Positions 9,014 to 17,418 of a stretch of 64,000 bases of DNA are shown piece after piece. A model generated the notes under the pieces. The model was given only the letters and a program-made list of their open reading frames with translations, was not told the DNA's origin and searched no databases. The stretch is taken from positions 2,544,001 to 2,608,000 of the forward strand of contig NZ_CP038439.1 of the NCBI RefSeq assembly GCF_004683865.2, read 5' to 3'. Position numbers and translations under genes: made by a program. The stretch comes from Paracoccus liaowanqingii. Lineage in GTDB: Bacteria > Pseudomonadota > Alphaproteobacteria > Rhodobacterales > Rhodobacteraceae. Positions within the stretch are counted from its first letter, which is position 1. Each line of letters begins with the position of its first letter.

Positions 9014-10768
9014 ATGTCCCGAACAATGACGGGTGCGAGAATGGTGGTCGAGGCGCTGCGCGATCAGGGCGTCGACACCGTATTCGGCTATCCGGGCGGG
9101 GCGGTGCTACCCATCTATGACGAGATCTTCCAGCAGAACGACATCACCCACGTGCTGGTCCGCCACGAGCAGGGTGCGCTGCACATGGCCGAGGGCTATG
9201 CCCGCTCGACCGGCAAGCCGGGCGTCGTGCTGGTGACCTCGGGTCCGGGGGCCACGAATGCGGTGACCGGGCTGACCGATGCGCTGCTGGATTCGATCCC
9301 GCTGGTCGTGCTGTCGGGCCAGGTGCCGACCTTCATGATCGGCACCGACGGCTTCCAGGAGGCCGATACCGTCGGCATCACCCGCCCCTGCACCAAGCAC
9401 AACTGGCTGGTCAAGGATACCGAGCAGTTGGCCGCGACCATCCACAAGGGATTCCATGTGGCGACCTCGGGCCGGCCCGGGCCGGTGCTGATCGACATTC
9501 CCAAGGACGTGCAGTTCGCGACCGGCACCTATGTGGGGCCGAAGCAGGTCGATACCGGCCGCTACCAGCCCGCCCGCAAGGGCGATCTGGCGGCCATCAC
9601 CCGGCTGGTCGAGCTGATGGAACAGGCCGAGCGACCGATCCTGTATACCGGCGGCGGGGTCATCAATTCGGGGCCCGGCGCCAGCCAGCTGCTGCGCGAA
9701 CTGGCCGAGGCCACGGGGTTCCCGGTGACCTCGACGCTGATGGGGCTGGGCTGCTATCCGGCCTCGGGCGACAAGTGGCTGGGCATGCTGGGCATGCACG
9801 GCACCTACGAGGCCAACCTGGCCATGCATGGCTGCGACCTGATGATCAACATCGGCGCGCGCTTCGACGACCGCATCACCGGGCGGATCGCGGATTTCAG
9901 CCCGGGCTCGGTCAAGGCGCATATCGACATCGACCCGTCCTCGATCAACAAGGTCGTGCGGGTGGACGTGCCGATCGTGGGCGATGTCGGCCATGTGCTG
10001 GAGGACATGCTGAAGGTCTGGAAGTCGCGCGGCCGCCGCACCAACGGCGCGGGGCTGAAGGCCTGGTGGGCCGAGATCGAGGGCTGGCGGGCCAAGAACT
10101 GCCTGGGCTTCCGCAACAGCGACACGATCATCAAGCCGCAGCACGCGCTGCAGCGGCTGGAGGCGCTGACCAAGGGCCATGACCGCTACATCACCACCGA
10201 GGTGGGCCAGCACCAGATGTGGGCGGCGCAGTACCTGGGCTTCGAGGGGCCGAACCGCTGGATGACCTCGGGCGGGCTCGGCACGATGGGCTACGGCCTG
10301 CCGGCGTCGATCGGCGTGCAGATGGCGCATCCCGAGGCGCTGGTCATCAACGTGGCAGGCGATGCCAGCTGGCTGATGAACATGCAGGAGATGGGCACGG
10401 CCGTGCAGTTCCGCCTGCCGGTCAAGCAGTTCATCCTGAACAACGAGCGCCTCGGCATGGTGCGCCAGTGGCAGCAGTTGCTGCATGGCGAGCGCTACAG
10501 CCAGTCCTGGTCCGACAGCCTGCCCGATTTCGTCAAGCTGGCCGAGGCCTTCGGCTGCAAGGGGGCGCAGGTGCGCGATCCCAAGGATCTGGACGCGGCC
10601 ATCCAGGCGATGCTGGATTACGATGGTCCTTACATCCTGGACGTGCTGGTCGAGAAGCACGAGAACTGTTTCCCGATGATCCCCTCGGGCAAGGCGCATA
10701 ACGAGATGCTGATGGGCGAGGCCGAGACCCTGGGCGTCATCGAATCCGAAGGCGCCGTGCTGGTCTGA
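9014..10768 (+). CDS. ilvB: acetolactate synthase large (catalytic) subunit
   Basis: This ThDP enzyme condenses two pyruvates, or pyruvate with 2-oxobutyrate, in the first shared step of valine, leucine and isoleucine synthesis. The 584 residues fit the family. The ThDP activating Glu lies in [15 protein letters not shown], and the FAD/central domain follows. The ThDP-Mg site reads [15 protein letters not shown], ending at NNERLGM. GGAG lies 7 bases before the ATG. It is followed after 66 bases by the regulatory subunit ilvN, with a GATATTT repeat in the gap. Confidence 0.97.
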   Translation: MSRTMTGARMVVEALRDQGVDTVFGYPGGAVLPIYDEIFQQNDITHVLVRHEQGALHMAEGYARSTGKPGVVLVTSGPGATNAVTGLTDALLDSIPLVVLSGQVPTFMIGTDGFQEADTVGITRPCTKHNWLVKDTEQLAATIHKGFHVATSGRPGPVLIDIPKDVQFATGTYVGPKQVDTGRYQPARKGDLAAITRLVELMEQAERPILYTGGGVINSGPGASQLLRELAEATGFPVTSTLMGLGCYPASGDKWLGMLGMHGTYEANLAMHGCDLMINIGARFDDRITGRIADFSPGSVKAHIDIDPSSINKVVRVDVPIVGDVGHVLEDMLKVWKSRGRRTNGAGLKAWWAEIEGWRAKNCLGFRNSDTIIKPQHALQRLEALTKGHDRYITTEVGQHQMWAAQYLGFEGPNRWMTSGGLGTMGYGLPASIGVQMAHPEALVINVAGDASWLMNMQEMGTAVQFRLPVKQFILNNERLGMVRQWQQLLHGERYSQSWSDSLPDFVKLAEAFGCKGAQVRDPKDLDAAIQAMLDYDGPYILDVLVEKHENCFPMIPSGKAHNEMLMGEAETLGVIESEGAVLV

Positions 10769-10778
10769 ACTGCCGGAC

Positions 10779-10826
10779 GGGGGGCCAGCCCCCCGACCCC
10801 CGGGATATTGATGCCAAGATGAAAAG
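10779..10826 (+). repeat. GATATTT-family intergenic repeat, copy 1
   Basis: A G/C hairpin (GGGGGGCC...CCCCCC) is followed by CCCCCGGGATATTGATG and CCAAGATGAAAAG. It fills most of the ilvB-ilvN gap. Its AAAAGG end sits 9 bases before the ilvN ATG and so provides the ribosome-binding site. Confidence 0.7.
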
Positions 10827-10834
10827 GCAGAGCC

Positions 10835-11395
10835 ATGAATGCACTGAACATCCAGAAGGGCATGTCGCGCCATTCGGCCTATGACCTGCGCGACCCCAAC
10901 CTGCAGCTTGAGGAAAGCCATACCCTGGCGGTGCTGGTCGAGAACGAGCCGGGCGTGCTGGCGCGGGTGATCGGGCTGTTTTCGGGGCGCGGCTACAATA
11001 TTGACAGCCTGACCGTGGCCGAGGTGGATCATACCGGGCATCGCTCTCGGATCACGGTCGTGACCCGGGGCACCCCGTCGGTGATCGAGCAGATCAAGGC
11101 GCAGCTGGGCCGGATCGTCGTCGTGCACGAGGTCCATGACCTGACCGTCGAGGGCCCTTCGGTCGAGCGCGAACTGGGGCTGTTCAAGGTGCGCGGGCAG
11201 GGCGAGAAGCGCGTCGAGGCGCTGCGGATCGCCGAGATTTTCCGCGCCAATGTGGTCGATTCGACGCTGGAAAGCTTCGTCTTCGAACTGGTCGGCCCGT
11301 CGACCAAGCTGGACGCCTTTGCCGACCTGATGCGCCCCCTGGGCCTGACCGACATCGCGCGCACCGGCGTGGCGGCGCTGTCGCGGGGCATCTAG
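10835..11395 (+). CDS. ilvN: acetolactate synthase small (regulatory) subunit
   Basis: IlvN activates IlvB and gives feedback inhibition by valine. The 186-residue protein has an N-terminal ACT domain (HTLAVLVENEPGVLARVIG and FSGRGYNIDSLTV) and a C-terminal domain with ELGLFKV and RANVVDSTLESFVFEL. The ATG at 10835 follows AAAAGG from the intergenic repeat. It is co-transcribed with ilvB. The 20-residue N-terminal extension before the ACT domain is usual in alphaproteobacteria. Confidence 0.96.
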   Translation: MNALNIQKGMSRHSAYDLRDPNLQLEESHTLAVLVENEPGVLARVIGLFSGRGYNIDSLTVAEVDHTGHRSRITVVTRGTPSVIEQIKAQLGRIVVVHEVHDLTVEGPSVERELGLFKVRGQGEKRVEALRIAEIFRANVVDSTLESFVFELVGPSTKLDAFADLMRPLGLTDIARTGVAALSRGI

Positions 11396-11411
11396 GCTGT
11401 CGTGAGGTCTC

Positions 11412-11431
11412 GGCGGCGCTTGATCGCCGCC
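11412..11431. terminator. hairpin between ilvN and the convergent hypothetical gene
   Basis: GGCGGCG (11412-11418), a 6-base loop and CGCCGCC (11425-11431) lie just after ilvN and could serve both convergent genes. There is no T-run. Confidence 0.35.
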
Positions 11432-11452
11432 GTCCGCCCGAGGTCCGAGAGA

Positions 11453-11839
11453 TCAGCCCGCGGCGTTGCTGCGCGTGGGCGCATAGCCGTCGTCGCCGCG
11501 GTGGGGCGCGGATGCGGGGCCTTGGGGCCACTCCTGCTGGGACACGACCCGAAGCTGGGGGCCGCGCGGCTCGGGGTGATACTGGGACAGGATCTGCGGC
11601 AGATGCGGCGCCATCTGTTCGGACAGCATGGACACGTTGAAGGCGTGACGCAGGTTGCCTGCGGTCCGTGTTTCCAGCTCGACCAGATCCCCGGCCTGCG
11701 GCCATTTCAGGCCGTCCGGCCACTTCTGGGCATCGATGAAATTGGCGCGGCCCTGCAGGTAGGCCAAGGTCGACTGGTCTTCACACCAGATGATCGCCTT
11801 CTCGCGCGAGGCGTTGCTCCAGACGACAACACCAATCAT
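11453..11839 (-). CDS. conserved hypothetical protein
   Basis: The 128-residue protein starts MIGVVVWSNASREKAIIWCE and continues with YLQGRANF, then KWPDGLKWPQAGDLVELET. The N-terminal 75 residues look like a compact domain. The C-terminal part is rich in Pro, Gln and Arg and probably disordered. I recall similar proteins only from Rhodobacteraceae and know no function. GGGGGAAC precedes the ATG. There is no signal peptide or membrane segment. It is a single gene between ilvN and DUF2254. Confidence 0.7.
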   Translation of the reverse strand: MIGVVVWSNASREKAIIWCEDQSTLAYLQGRANFIDAQKWPDGLKWPQAGDLVELETRTAGNLRHAFNVSMLSEQMAPHLPQILSQYHPEPRGPQLRVVSQQEWPQGPASAPHRGDDGYAPTRSNAAG

Positions 11840-11954
11840 GGCCGTTCCCCCAATCGTCGCGGCGCCGAGGCGCCCAATAGTGCGGCTTCGATTTCATCTT
11901 GCACAAGCATTCCCTGACTAGAGCAGAATCCCGCCGACACGCCAGCTTTTTCCA

Positions 11955-13292
11955 TCAGGACAGGGAACTTTTATTCATCTGGCGGTTGTCGCGTGGCTTG
12001 GACGGCACAACCTTTTCCGACGCCGCCAGAACCTGATTCGACATGCGATCCAGTTCTTCGATTTCCCGAGGTAAAACAATGACTTGCCCGGCGTAAAATT
12101 GAACCGACCGGGACAGTTCAGACGCGGCTGATTCGAAGACCGACGGCGCCATGCGGGTCAGTGCCAGAAGCATGTTCTGAACCGCGCGATGCACCTCGAC
12201 CATCGCCGCGCCGTCGCGCGCCAAGGGCATCAGGCTGTCGCGCAGAAGATCCTCGGCGGTGATGCTACGGACATGCAGGCGGGGGAAGCGGACCTCGGGG
12301 GCGACCTCGTGCGTCCAGACCGACAGGATGCGCAGCATGCGGGTGATGACGGCGATGGCCGTGCCGGGATCGTTGACGGCGGGCGACAGGGCGCGCTGGC
12401 CGATCTCGGTCAGGACCACGAAGCCGAAGCGCGGATCCTGGGCGAAGCTGCGGGCGGGGCGCAGGTTGATGCAGGCGATCAGGTCGCGGCGCAGCGCATG
12501 CGCCGCCTTGGGGTCGGTGGGCATGCCCTGCACATGGCACAATGCCTGGGCCGGATGCACCATGTCGCCGGGGGCGGCGGTCAGGTAGAGGATCACTCCG
12601 GCCTTGTCGGCCAGGTCGGACAGGGACTGCATGTCCAGGTTCTGCACATGGCCGACCTCGGGCGCCATGATCGCCACGCTGTCCGCGGGCGGCGGGCCGC
12701 GCAGGGGGTTCGCGCCCATCCAGGGGGATTCCAGCCGCGTCTGCAGCGCATCCAGCGTCACCTGCTCGACCCGGGCCAGGTTGTCGCCGATCAGGCCCAG
12801 CTCTCCAAGCCGGTTGATCCAGCGCAGCAGCGACAGGATGATGACCGCGATCACCAGCAGCGTCACGACGAACAGCACGACCCGCCCGCCGCCCCCGTAG
12901 AGCTCGGTCTTGAGCATGATCAGCCCGACCAGGCTGAAGACGAAGGCGCCCATGAAGGTCGCCAAGACCGTCTGGCTGACGCCGTCGCGCACCAGAAGCT
13001 GCACCGCCCGCGGCGTGGAGCCGGAACTGGCCGTCGCATAGGCCGCCGTCAGGATCGACAGCGAGAAGGTCGTGACCGTCAGCATCGACGATGCAATGAT
13101 CTCGAGAATCGCCTCGATCGCCTCGGCCCCGATCTGCAGGGCCAGCCCGTCGGGGATGAAGGGGCCCATCAGCGAACCCGTGGCAGCGGTCACGAGGCCG
13201 AGGGCCGCGAAGGCCGCGACGCGGACCCACAGCGTCTGCAGGATCTCGCGCAGACGCCAGCGCAGCCCTCCGACGCCCCAATGCTCGGCCAT
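11955..13292 (-). CDS. DUF2254 family membrane protein
   Basis: This 445-residue protein has four hydrophobic helices in its first 155 residues (around FAALGLVTAATGSLMG, MLTVTTFSLSILTAAYA, the AFVFSLVGLIML stretch and VVLFVVTLLVIAVIIL). A soluble C-terminal part includes INLRPARSFAQDPRFGF and SPAVNDPGTAIA, which are typical DUF2254 sequences. The family is an inner-membrane protein of unknown function. It follows the M48 lipoprotein gene with only 3 bases between them, so the two are probably co-transcribed. Confidence 0.9.
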   Translation of the reverse strand: MAEHWGVGGLRWRLREILQTLWVRVAAFAALGLVTAATGSLMGPFIPDGLALQIGAEAIEAILEIIASSMLTVTTFSLSILTAAYATASSGSTPRAVQLLVRDGVSQTVLATFMGAFVFSLVGLIMLKTELYGGGGRVVLFVVTLLVIAVIILSLLRWINRLGELGLIGDNLARVEQVTLDALQTRLESPWMGANPLRGPPPADSVAIMAPEVGHVQNLDMQSLSDLADKAGVILYLTAAPGDMVHPAQALCHVQGMPTDPKAAHALRRDLIACINLRPARSFAQDPRFGFVVLTEIGQRALSPAVNDPGTAIAVITRMLRILSVWTHEVAPEVRFPRLHVRSITAEDLLRDSLMPLARDGAAMVEVHRAVQNMLLALTRMAPSVFESAASELSRSVQFYAGQVIVLPREIEELDRMSNQVLAASEKVVPSKPRDNRQMNKSSLS

Positions 13293-13295
13293 GGC

Positions 13296-14081
13296 TCAGC
13301 GCACCCGGCCGGCCTGCACGTCGGCCACGGCGCGGCGGACCTGCGCCAGCCGCTGCGCCCGGGCCGGGTGGGTGCCCAGCACGTGGTTGCCGGGATCGGG
13401 GATGCGCTGGAACAGGCCCGAGCCGCTGATCGGATCGAAGCCCGCGTTCAGCGTGATGATCGCACCCAGATAGTCGGCCTCCAGCTCCCATTCCTTGGAA
13501 TAGTAGCGGGCGCCGACCGAGGCGCCGATCTCCTGCGCGCGCTCGATCGCCGAGGGGTCGCCGCCATAGGCCGAGGCGATGCTGCCCAGCACCACCGCCG
13601 CCGCCGTGGCCGCCCCAGACTTCCGGTCCAGGTGGTTGAGGATGTGATGCGCCGATTCGTGGCCGACGACGAAGGCGATCTCGTCGGGGTTCCGGGTCTG
13701 CGCGATCAGCGACAGGGTGAAGCCCACGACCGGACGGCCGTTGCGGTCGACGGTCTGGAAGGCGTTCGGCTCCAGCCCCGGGCGGTCGTCGACGACGAAG
13801 ACGAAATCACAGCTGATCGGGCGGGTGCGGCGGTTCAGGCAATCCTGGCGGATGGCGGGCTCCATCCGGCGCATGACCTGCACGAAGCTGCGCGCCGCGC
13901 CGTCCGGAGTCGCCGCATGGGGGGCCGAGGGGGCGGGCAGCGCCGGGGCCGGGGCGCTGCGGGCGCCATAGGGGTCGCTGGCGGGTCCGGTCTGGGGCGC
14001 GGGCATCGGCGCGCAGGCCGACACCGTCATTGCGGCCGCGACCAGTCCCGCCAGCCAGCCGCGCGTCCTCACCTTGCCCAT
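13296..14081 (-). CDS. M48 family metallopeptidase, lipoprotein
   Basis: The N-terminus MGKVRTRGWLAGLVAAAMTV ends in a lipobox (VSAC), so the 261-residue protein is probably anchored as a lipoprotein in the periplasm. The zinc motif HESAHH follows IAFVVGHE, and a later ELEADYLGA supplies the third zinc ligand, as in M48 peptidases such as LoiP and BepA. A short low-complexity linker (Pro, Ala) precedes the catalytic domain. Such proteins usually work in outer-membrane protein quality control. DUF2254 follows directly. Confidence 0.88.
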   Translation of the reverse strand: MGKVRTRGWLAGLVAAAMTVSACAPMPAPQTGPASDPYGARSAPAPALPAPSAPHAATPDGAARSFVQVMRRMEPAIRQDCLNRRTRPISCDFVFVVDDRPGLEPNAFQTVDRNGRPVVGFTLSLIAQTRNPDEIAFVVGHESAHHILNHLDRKSGAATAAAVVLGSIASAYGGDPSAIERAQEIGASVGARYYSKEWELEADYLGAIITLNAGFDPISGSGLFQRIPDPGNHVLGTHPARAQRLAQVRRAVADVQAGRVR

Positions 14082-14225
14082 GAATTCCGCCTTGTTCCGG
14101 CGCCGGCAGATCCGGCGCGACCTTCGTTCCCGGGCAGTCTACCCCGTGGGGGGGGACGTAAACCCCGACCGCTTGCCGCAGCCGCCCATTCACGCGATTG
14201 TCGGACCCTTATCAAGGAGATTCGG

Positions 14226-14471
14226 ATGTTCACCATCGAGCATGATTTCGACGCGACCGTGATCACCCTGATCGACGAGGCCGCCCCCGGCGCCCGCCCC
14301 CTGAACGAGGATGTCGTCATCCTGGGCTTCGACGACCGGGTGGTTCTGGAGCAGATGAGCGCGGATGGCGACGAGGTGGTGCGCGTGACCCTGTCCATGC
14401 ACCAGCTGACCGAGCTGCGCCTGGCGCTGAACCTGCCCGAGGGCAACTATCGCCTCGACAAGCCGGACTAG
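14226..14471 (+). CDS. small conserved hypothetical protein
   Basis: The 81-residue acidic protein starts MFTIEHDFDATVITLIDEAA after a strong AAGGAG Shine-Dalgarno 8 bases upstream. The middle reads DVVILGFDDRVVLEQM and the end LRLALNLPEGNYRLDKPD. It looks like a small beta-rich domain, without cysteines or membrane segments. I do not recognise a named family. It stands alone, divergent from the M48 gene. The 170 bases after it hold no gene or clear site. Confidence 0.75.
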   Translation: MFTIEHDFDATVITLIDEAAPGARPLNEDVVILGFDDRVVLEQMSADGDEVVRVTLSMHQLTELRLALNLPEGNYRLDKPD

Positions 14472-14641
14472 TCCAACGGGAGCAGCTGGGTGCGTACAGG
14501 CCCGGCACGGTGCCCGGTGGCGCCGGATGGGTCAGGTCGCCCATGCGCCGCCCCGGTGGCCCGCGCGGCCCCTGCCCCGCAAGCCCGCTTGCGATGGGTG
14601 CGGGCATCTGAGACACCCCGGACAAACCCGAGGAGATCCGC

Positions 14642-15214
14642 ATGGACCATCGCAACGACGCCGCCCTGCAGTTTCTGGCCAGCCGCCGCTCTCATCCGCC
14701 CAAGCTGCTGACCGGCCCGGGGCCGGACCAGACGCAGCTGACCGAGCTGCTGACGCTGGCCGCCCGCGTCCCCGACCACGGCAAGCTGGAGCCGTGGCGC
14801 TTCATCGTGCTGGGGCGGCAGGCGCTGGACGCGCTGGCCCCCGCCCTGCAGGCCGCCGTGCTGGCGGACGGGCAGGATCAGGCGGCGGCGGACAAGGCGG
14901 CCTCGGCCATGGCCAGCCCCGTGATCGTGGCCGTCGTCTTTTCCCCGGTGAACAGTCCCAAGGTGCCGACATGGGAACAGATGCTGTCGGTCGGGGCGGT
15001 CTGCCTGGGGCTGGTGAATGCCGCGCTGGCCTCGGGCTGGGGGGCGGCCTGGCTCAGCGGCTACGTGGCGCTGAACCACGACTTCGCGCAAGCCCACCTG
15101 GGGATCGCCGAACATGAGCGGGTGGCCGGGATGATCCATATCGGCACCCGCACCCTGACGCCGCCCGACCGCCCGCGCCCCGACATCGCCGCCAAGACCC
15201 GGTGGCTGCCGTGA
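14642..15214 (+). CDS. nitroreductase family protein
   Basis: This 190-residue FMN-dependent oxidoreductase resembles YdjA: LLTLAARVPDHGKLEPWRF near the N-terminus binds the FMN phosphate, and GAVCLGLVNAALASGWG and ALNHDFAQAHLGI follow. Such enzymes reduce nitro compounds or quinones with NAD(P)H. The physiological substrate is unknown. A GAGGAG sequence lies just upstream of the ATG. Its TGA overlaps the ATG of the next membrane-protein gene by one base, so the two are translationally coupled. Confidence 0.9.
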   Translation: MDHRNDAALQFLASRRSHPPKLLTGPGPDQTQLTELLTLAARVPDHGKLEPWRFIVLGRQALDALAPALQAAVLADGQDQAAADKAASAMASPVIVAVVFSPVNSPKVPTWEQMLSVGAVCLGLVNAALASGWGAAWLSGYVALNHDFAQAHLGIAEHERVAGMIHIGTRTLTPPDRPRPDIAAKTRWLP

Positions 15215-15927
15215 TGCCCCTCCGCGCCCTGGCGAAGGGCTGGGGCGACCTGCTGCGCCCCTCGGTGCTGAAGCTGGTGCTGCTGGGCATCGCCCTGACC
15301 CTGGGGCTGTTCGTGGCGCTGCAGGCGATGATCTTCTGGGCGGTGCGGCTGTGGCTGCCGGGGGGGCTGACGCTGCCATGGCTGGGCCAAGTCGAGTTCG
15401 GGCAGGTCCTGTCCTGGGGGTCCCTGGCGCTGTTTCCGGTGATGGGGATCTTCCTGATGGCGCCGGTCGCCGCTGGCTTCGCGGGCCTCTTTGCCGAGAC
15501 CGTGGCCGAGAAGGTCGAGGCGATCCATTATCCCGACCGGCGCGGCGCCTCGCTGGATTTCTTCGACGGGGTGCTGGAATCGCTGGCCGTGGTGGCGGCG
15601 GTGCTGGCGGTGGCGGTGATCTGCCTGATCCTGACGCCCTTCTTGGGACCGCTGGCGCCGCTTCTGTTCTTTGGTGCGAACGGCTGGCTGCTGGGGCGCG
15701 AGTTCTTCCAGATGGCCGCCCGCCGCCATCTGGCCGAGGGTCCCGCCAAGGACCTGCGCCGCGCCCATGCCGGGCGGATCACCGCGACGGGGGTGCTGGT
15801 GGCGGTCGGTCTGGTCATCCCGCTGGTCAACATCGCCGTGCCGCTGCTGGCGGCGGCGGCCTTCACCCATCTCTACCAGATGATCAGCGGATCAGCTGAT
15901 CCAGCTGCGAGATATCGGCGCGGGTGA
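15214..15927 (+). CDS. EI24 / CysZ-like membrane protein
   Basis: This 237-residue integral membrane protein has about five hydrophobic segments, including a long C-terminal pair (ITATGVLVAVGLVIPLVNIA). FFGANGWLLGREFF and a YLxxRR-like RRHLAEGPAKDLRRAH fit the EI24 domain (Pfam PF07264), to which CysZ sulfate transporters also belong. The substrate is unknown. The ATG at 15214 overlaps the stop of the nitroreductase. A GTG four codons earlier is less likely. Its last 44 bases overlap the convergent DUF1467 gene. Confidence 0.85.
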   Translation: MPLRALAKGWGDLLRPSVLKLVLLGIALTLGLFVALQAMIFWAVRLWLPGGLTLPWLGQVEFGQVLSWGSLALFPVMGIFLMAPVAAGFAGLFAETVAEKVEAIHYPDRRGASLDFFDGVLESLAVVAAVLAVAVICLILTPFLGPLAPLLFFGANGWLLGREFFQMAARRHLAEGPAKDLRRAHAGRITATGVLVAVGLVIPLVNIAVPLLAAAAFTHLYQMISGSADPAARYRRG

Positions 15928-16153
15928 TCACGCCGCCCAGGATGATCCAGGCCAGCACGGCCCAGATCACGCTGGTGATCGCCGTGGTCCAGATCAGCTT
16001 GCGCCGCCAGTTCAGCCCCTCCGGGGCGCCGGCATGGGTGCCGTGCACGACGGCGCCCGCATCGGCCTGACTGCGCTGGCCGATGGGCATGACGCAGAAC
16101 AGCGTCAGAAACCAGAGGGAGGCGAACAGCACGATACCGCCGGTGAGGTTCAT
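15884..16153 (-). CDS. DUF1467 family membrane protein
   Basis: The 89-residue protein starts MNLTGGIVLFASLWFLTLFC and has two transmembrane helices separated by a short loop (PIGQRSQADAGAVVHGTHAG). It matches DUF1467, a family found in alphaproteobacteria beside methylmalonyl-CoA epimerase. Its ATG overlaps the mce stop by one base. The function is unknown. The 3' end overlaps the convergent EI24 gene by 44 bases. Confidence 0.85.
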   Translation of the reverse strand: MNLTGGIVLFASLWFLTLFCVMPIGQRSQADAGAVVHGTHAGAPEGLNWRRKLIWTTAITSVIWAVLAWIILGGVITRADISQLDQLIR

Positions 16154-16557
16154 CAGATCTGCTCCAGTTCGATCAGGCAGCCGTTGAAATCCTTGGGATG
16201 CAGGAACAGCACGGGCTTGCCATGGGCGCCGATCTTCGGGTCGCCGCTGCCTAGGACGCGCGCGCCCTCGGCCTGCATCCGGTCGCGGGCGGCCAGGATG
16301 TCCTCGACCTCGAAGCACATGTGGTGGATGCCGCCCGAGGGGTTCTTGTCCAGGAACCCCCGGATCGGGCTGTCCTCGCCCAGGGGATGGAGCAGCTCGA
16401 TCTTGGTGTTGGGCAGGGTGATGAAGACGACGGTCACGCCGTGGTCGGGCTCGTCCTGCGGCGGGCCGACATCGGCGCCCAAAGTGGTCCGGTATTGCGC
16501 CGAGGCCGCCGCGAGGTCGGGGACGGCAATTGCGACATGGTTCAGGCGGCCGATCAT
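16153..16557 (-). CDS. mce: methylmalonyl-CoA epimerase
   Basis: This enzyme interconverts (R)- and (S)-methylmalonyl-CoA in propionyl-CoA and odd-chain fatty acid breakdown. The 134-residue glyoxalase-fold protein has LNHVAIAVPDLAAA at the start and then NTKIELLHPLGEDSPI, GGIHHMCFEVEDI and FLHPKDFNGCLIELEQ. These supply the metal-binding His and Glu residues. The ATG at 16557 (MIGRLNH) fits the family start better than an ATG four codons upstream. DUF1467 is co-transcribed. Confidence 0.95.
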   Translation of the reverse strand: MIGRLNHVAIAVPDLAAASAQYRTTLGADVGPPQDEPDHGVTVVFITLPNTKIELLHPLGEDSPIRGFLDKNPSGGIHHMCFEVEDILAARDRMQAEGARVLGSGDPKIGAHGKPVLFLHPKDFNGCLIELEQI

Positions 16558-16621
16558 CACATCCTCCATTTGCCCCGTTCTATGCCCATCGGCCCCGGCG
16601 CGAAAGGAAAACCGCAGGCCG

Positions 16622-16636
16622 TTAACGGCTTCTTAG
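16622..16636 (+). promoter_or_regulatory. CtrA-like box upstream of the response regulator
   Basis: TTAACGGCTTCTTAG is TTAA-N7-TTAG, one base away from the CtrA consensus. It overlaps a 12-bp palindrome GCCGTTAACGGC (16618-16629). It ends 47 bp before the ATG at 16684, almost the same distance as the box before the glycosyltransferase at 2457. Confidence 0.35.
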
Positions 16637-16683
16637 CGAGTCGGCGATTAACTGGAGAGGACATCCAGAATGGGGATCGGCCG

Positions 16684-17418
16684 ATGTTGACACAGACCGC
16701 GACGGAACCGGAAAAGTCCTTGCCACACTGGCGGTTGACCCTGCCGCCCCGCCCGCTGAGCGGCCTGACCGTGCTGGTGGTCGAGGATTCGCGCTTTGCC
16801 AGCGAGGCGGTGCGCCTGCTGTGCCTGAAATCCGGTGCGCGCATTCGCCGCGCCGATTGCCTGCGCTCGGCCACGCGCCATCTGCGGACCTATCGCCCGG
16901 CGGTGGTGATCGTGGATCTGGGCCTGCCGGATGGCGACGGGGGACAGCTGATCGCGGACCTGCACGCGGTCGAGCCGCGCGTGCCGGTCATCCTGGCGAT
17001 GTCGGGGGACCCGGACCGCGCGCGCGAGGCGCTGGCGGCGGGGGCGGACGGCTTCCTGCCCAAGCCCGTCGAAAGCCTGGCGCTGTTCCAGCAGACGATC
17101 CTGACCGTCCTGCCGCCCGAGACCGCCGCGGTGGTGCTGCGGGTCCTGCCCGACGACGTGATCCGCCCCGACCGCTCGGGCCTGCGTGATGACCTGACCC
17201 ATGTGGCCGAGGTGCTGTCGGGCGCCCGGGACACGACCGCTGTCGACTATATCGCGCGCTTCCTGGCGGGTGTCGCGCGATCCTCGCACGATCCCGCGCT
17301 GGAGGCGGCGGCGACGGCGCTGGCCCGCGACCATCTGGCGGGCCATGCGCTGGCCACCGACCTGGCGCGGATCAGCAGCCTTGTCCAGGACCGCCTGTCC
17401 CGCGTGGCCGAGATCTAG
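16684..17418 (+). CDS. response regulator with a C-terminal helical domain of unknown type
   Basis: The 244-residue protein has a receiver domain at about residues 28-145: LSGLTVLVVEDSRFASEAVR, the phosphoacceptor Asp78 in VIVDLGLPDGDGG, and FLPKP with the conserved Lys. The remaining 100 residues (DLTHVAEVLS, VDYIARFLAGVARSS, AGHALATDLARISS) look all-helical and match no output domain I know: no HTH, GGDEF, EAL or CheB. No histidine kinase lies nearby. The last 4 bases overlap the convergent DUF1501 gene. A GGAGAGG occurs 24 bases before the ATG. Confidence 0.85.
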   Translation: MLTQTATEPEKSLPHWRLTLPPRPLSGLTVLVVEDSRFASEAVRLLCLKSGARIRRADCLRSATRHLRTYRPAVVIVDLGLPDGDGGQLIADLHAVEPRVPVILAMSGDPDRAREALAAGADGFLPKPVESLALFQQTILTVLPPETAAVVLRVLPDDVIRPDRSGLRDDLTHVAEVLSGARDTTAVDYIARFLAGVARSSHDPALEAAATALARDHLAGHALATDLARISSLVQDRLSRVAEI

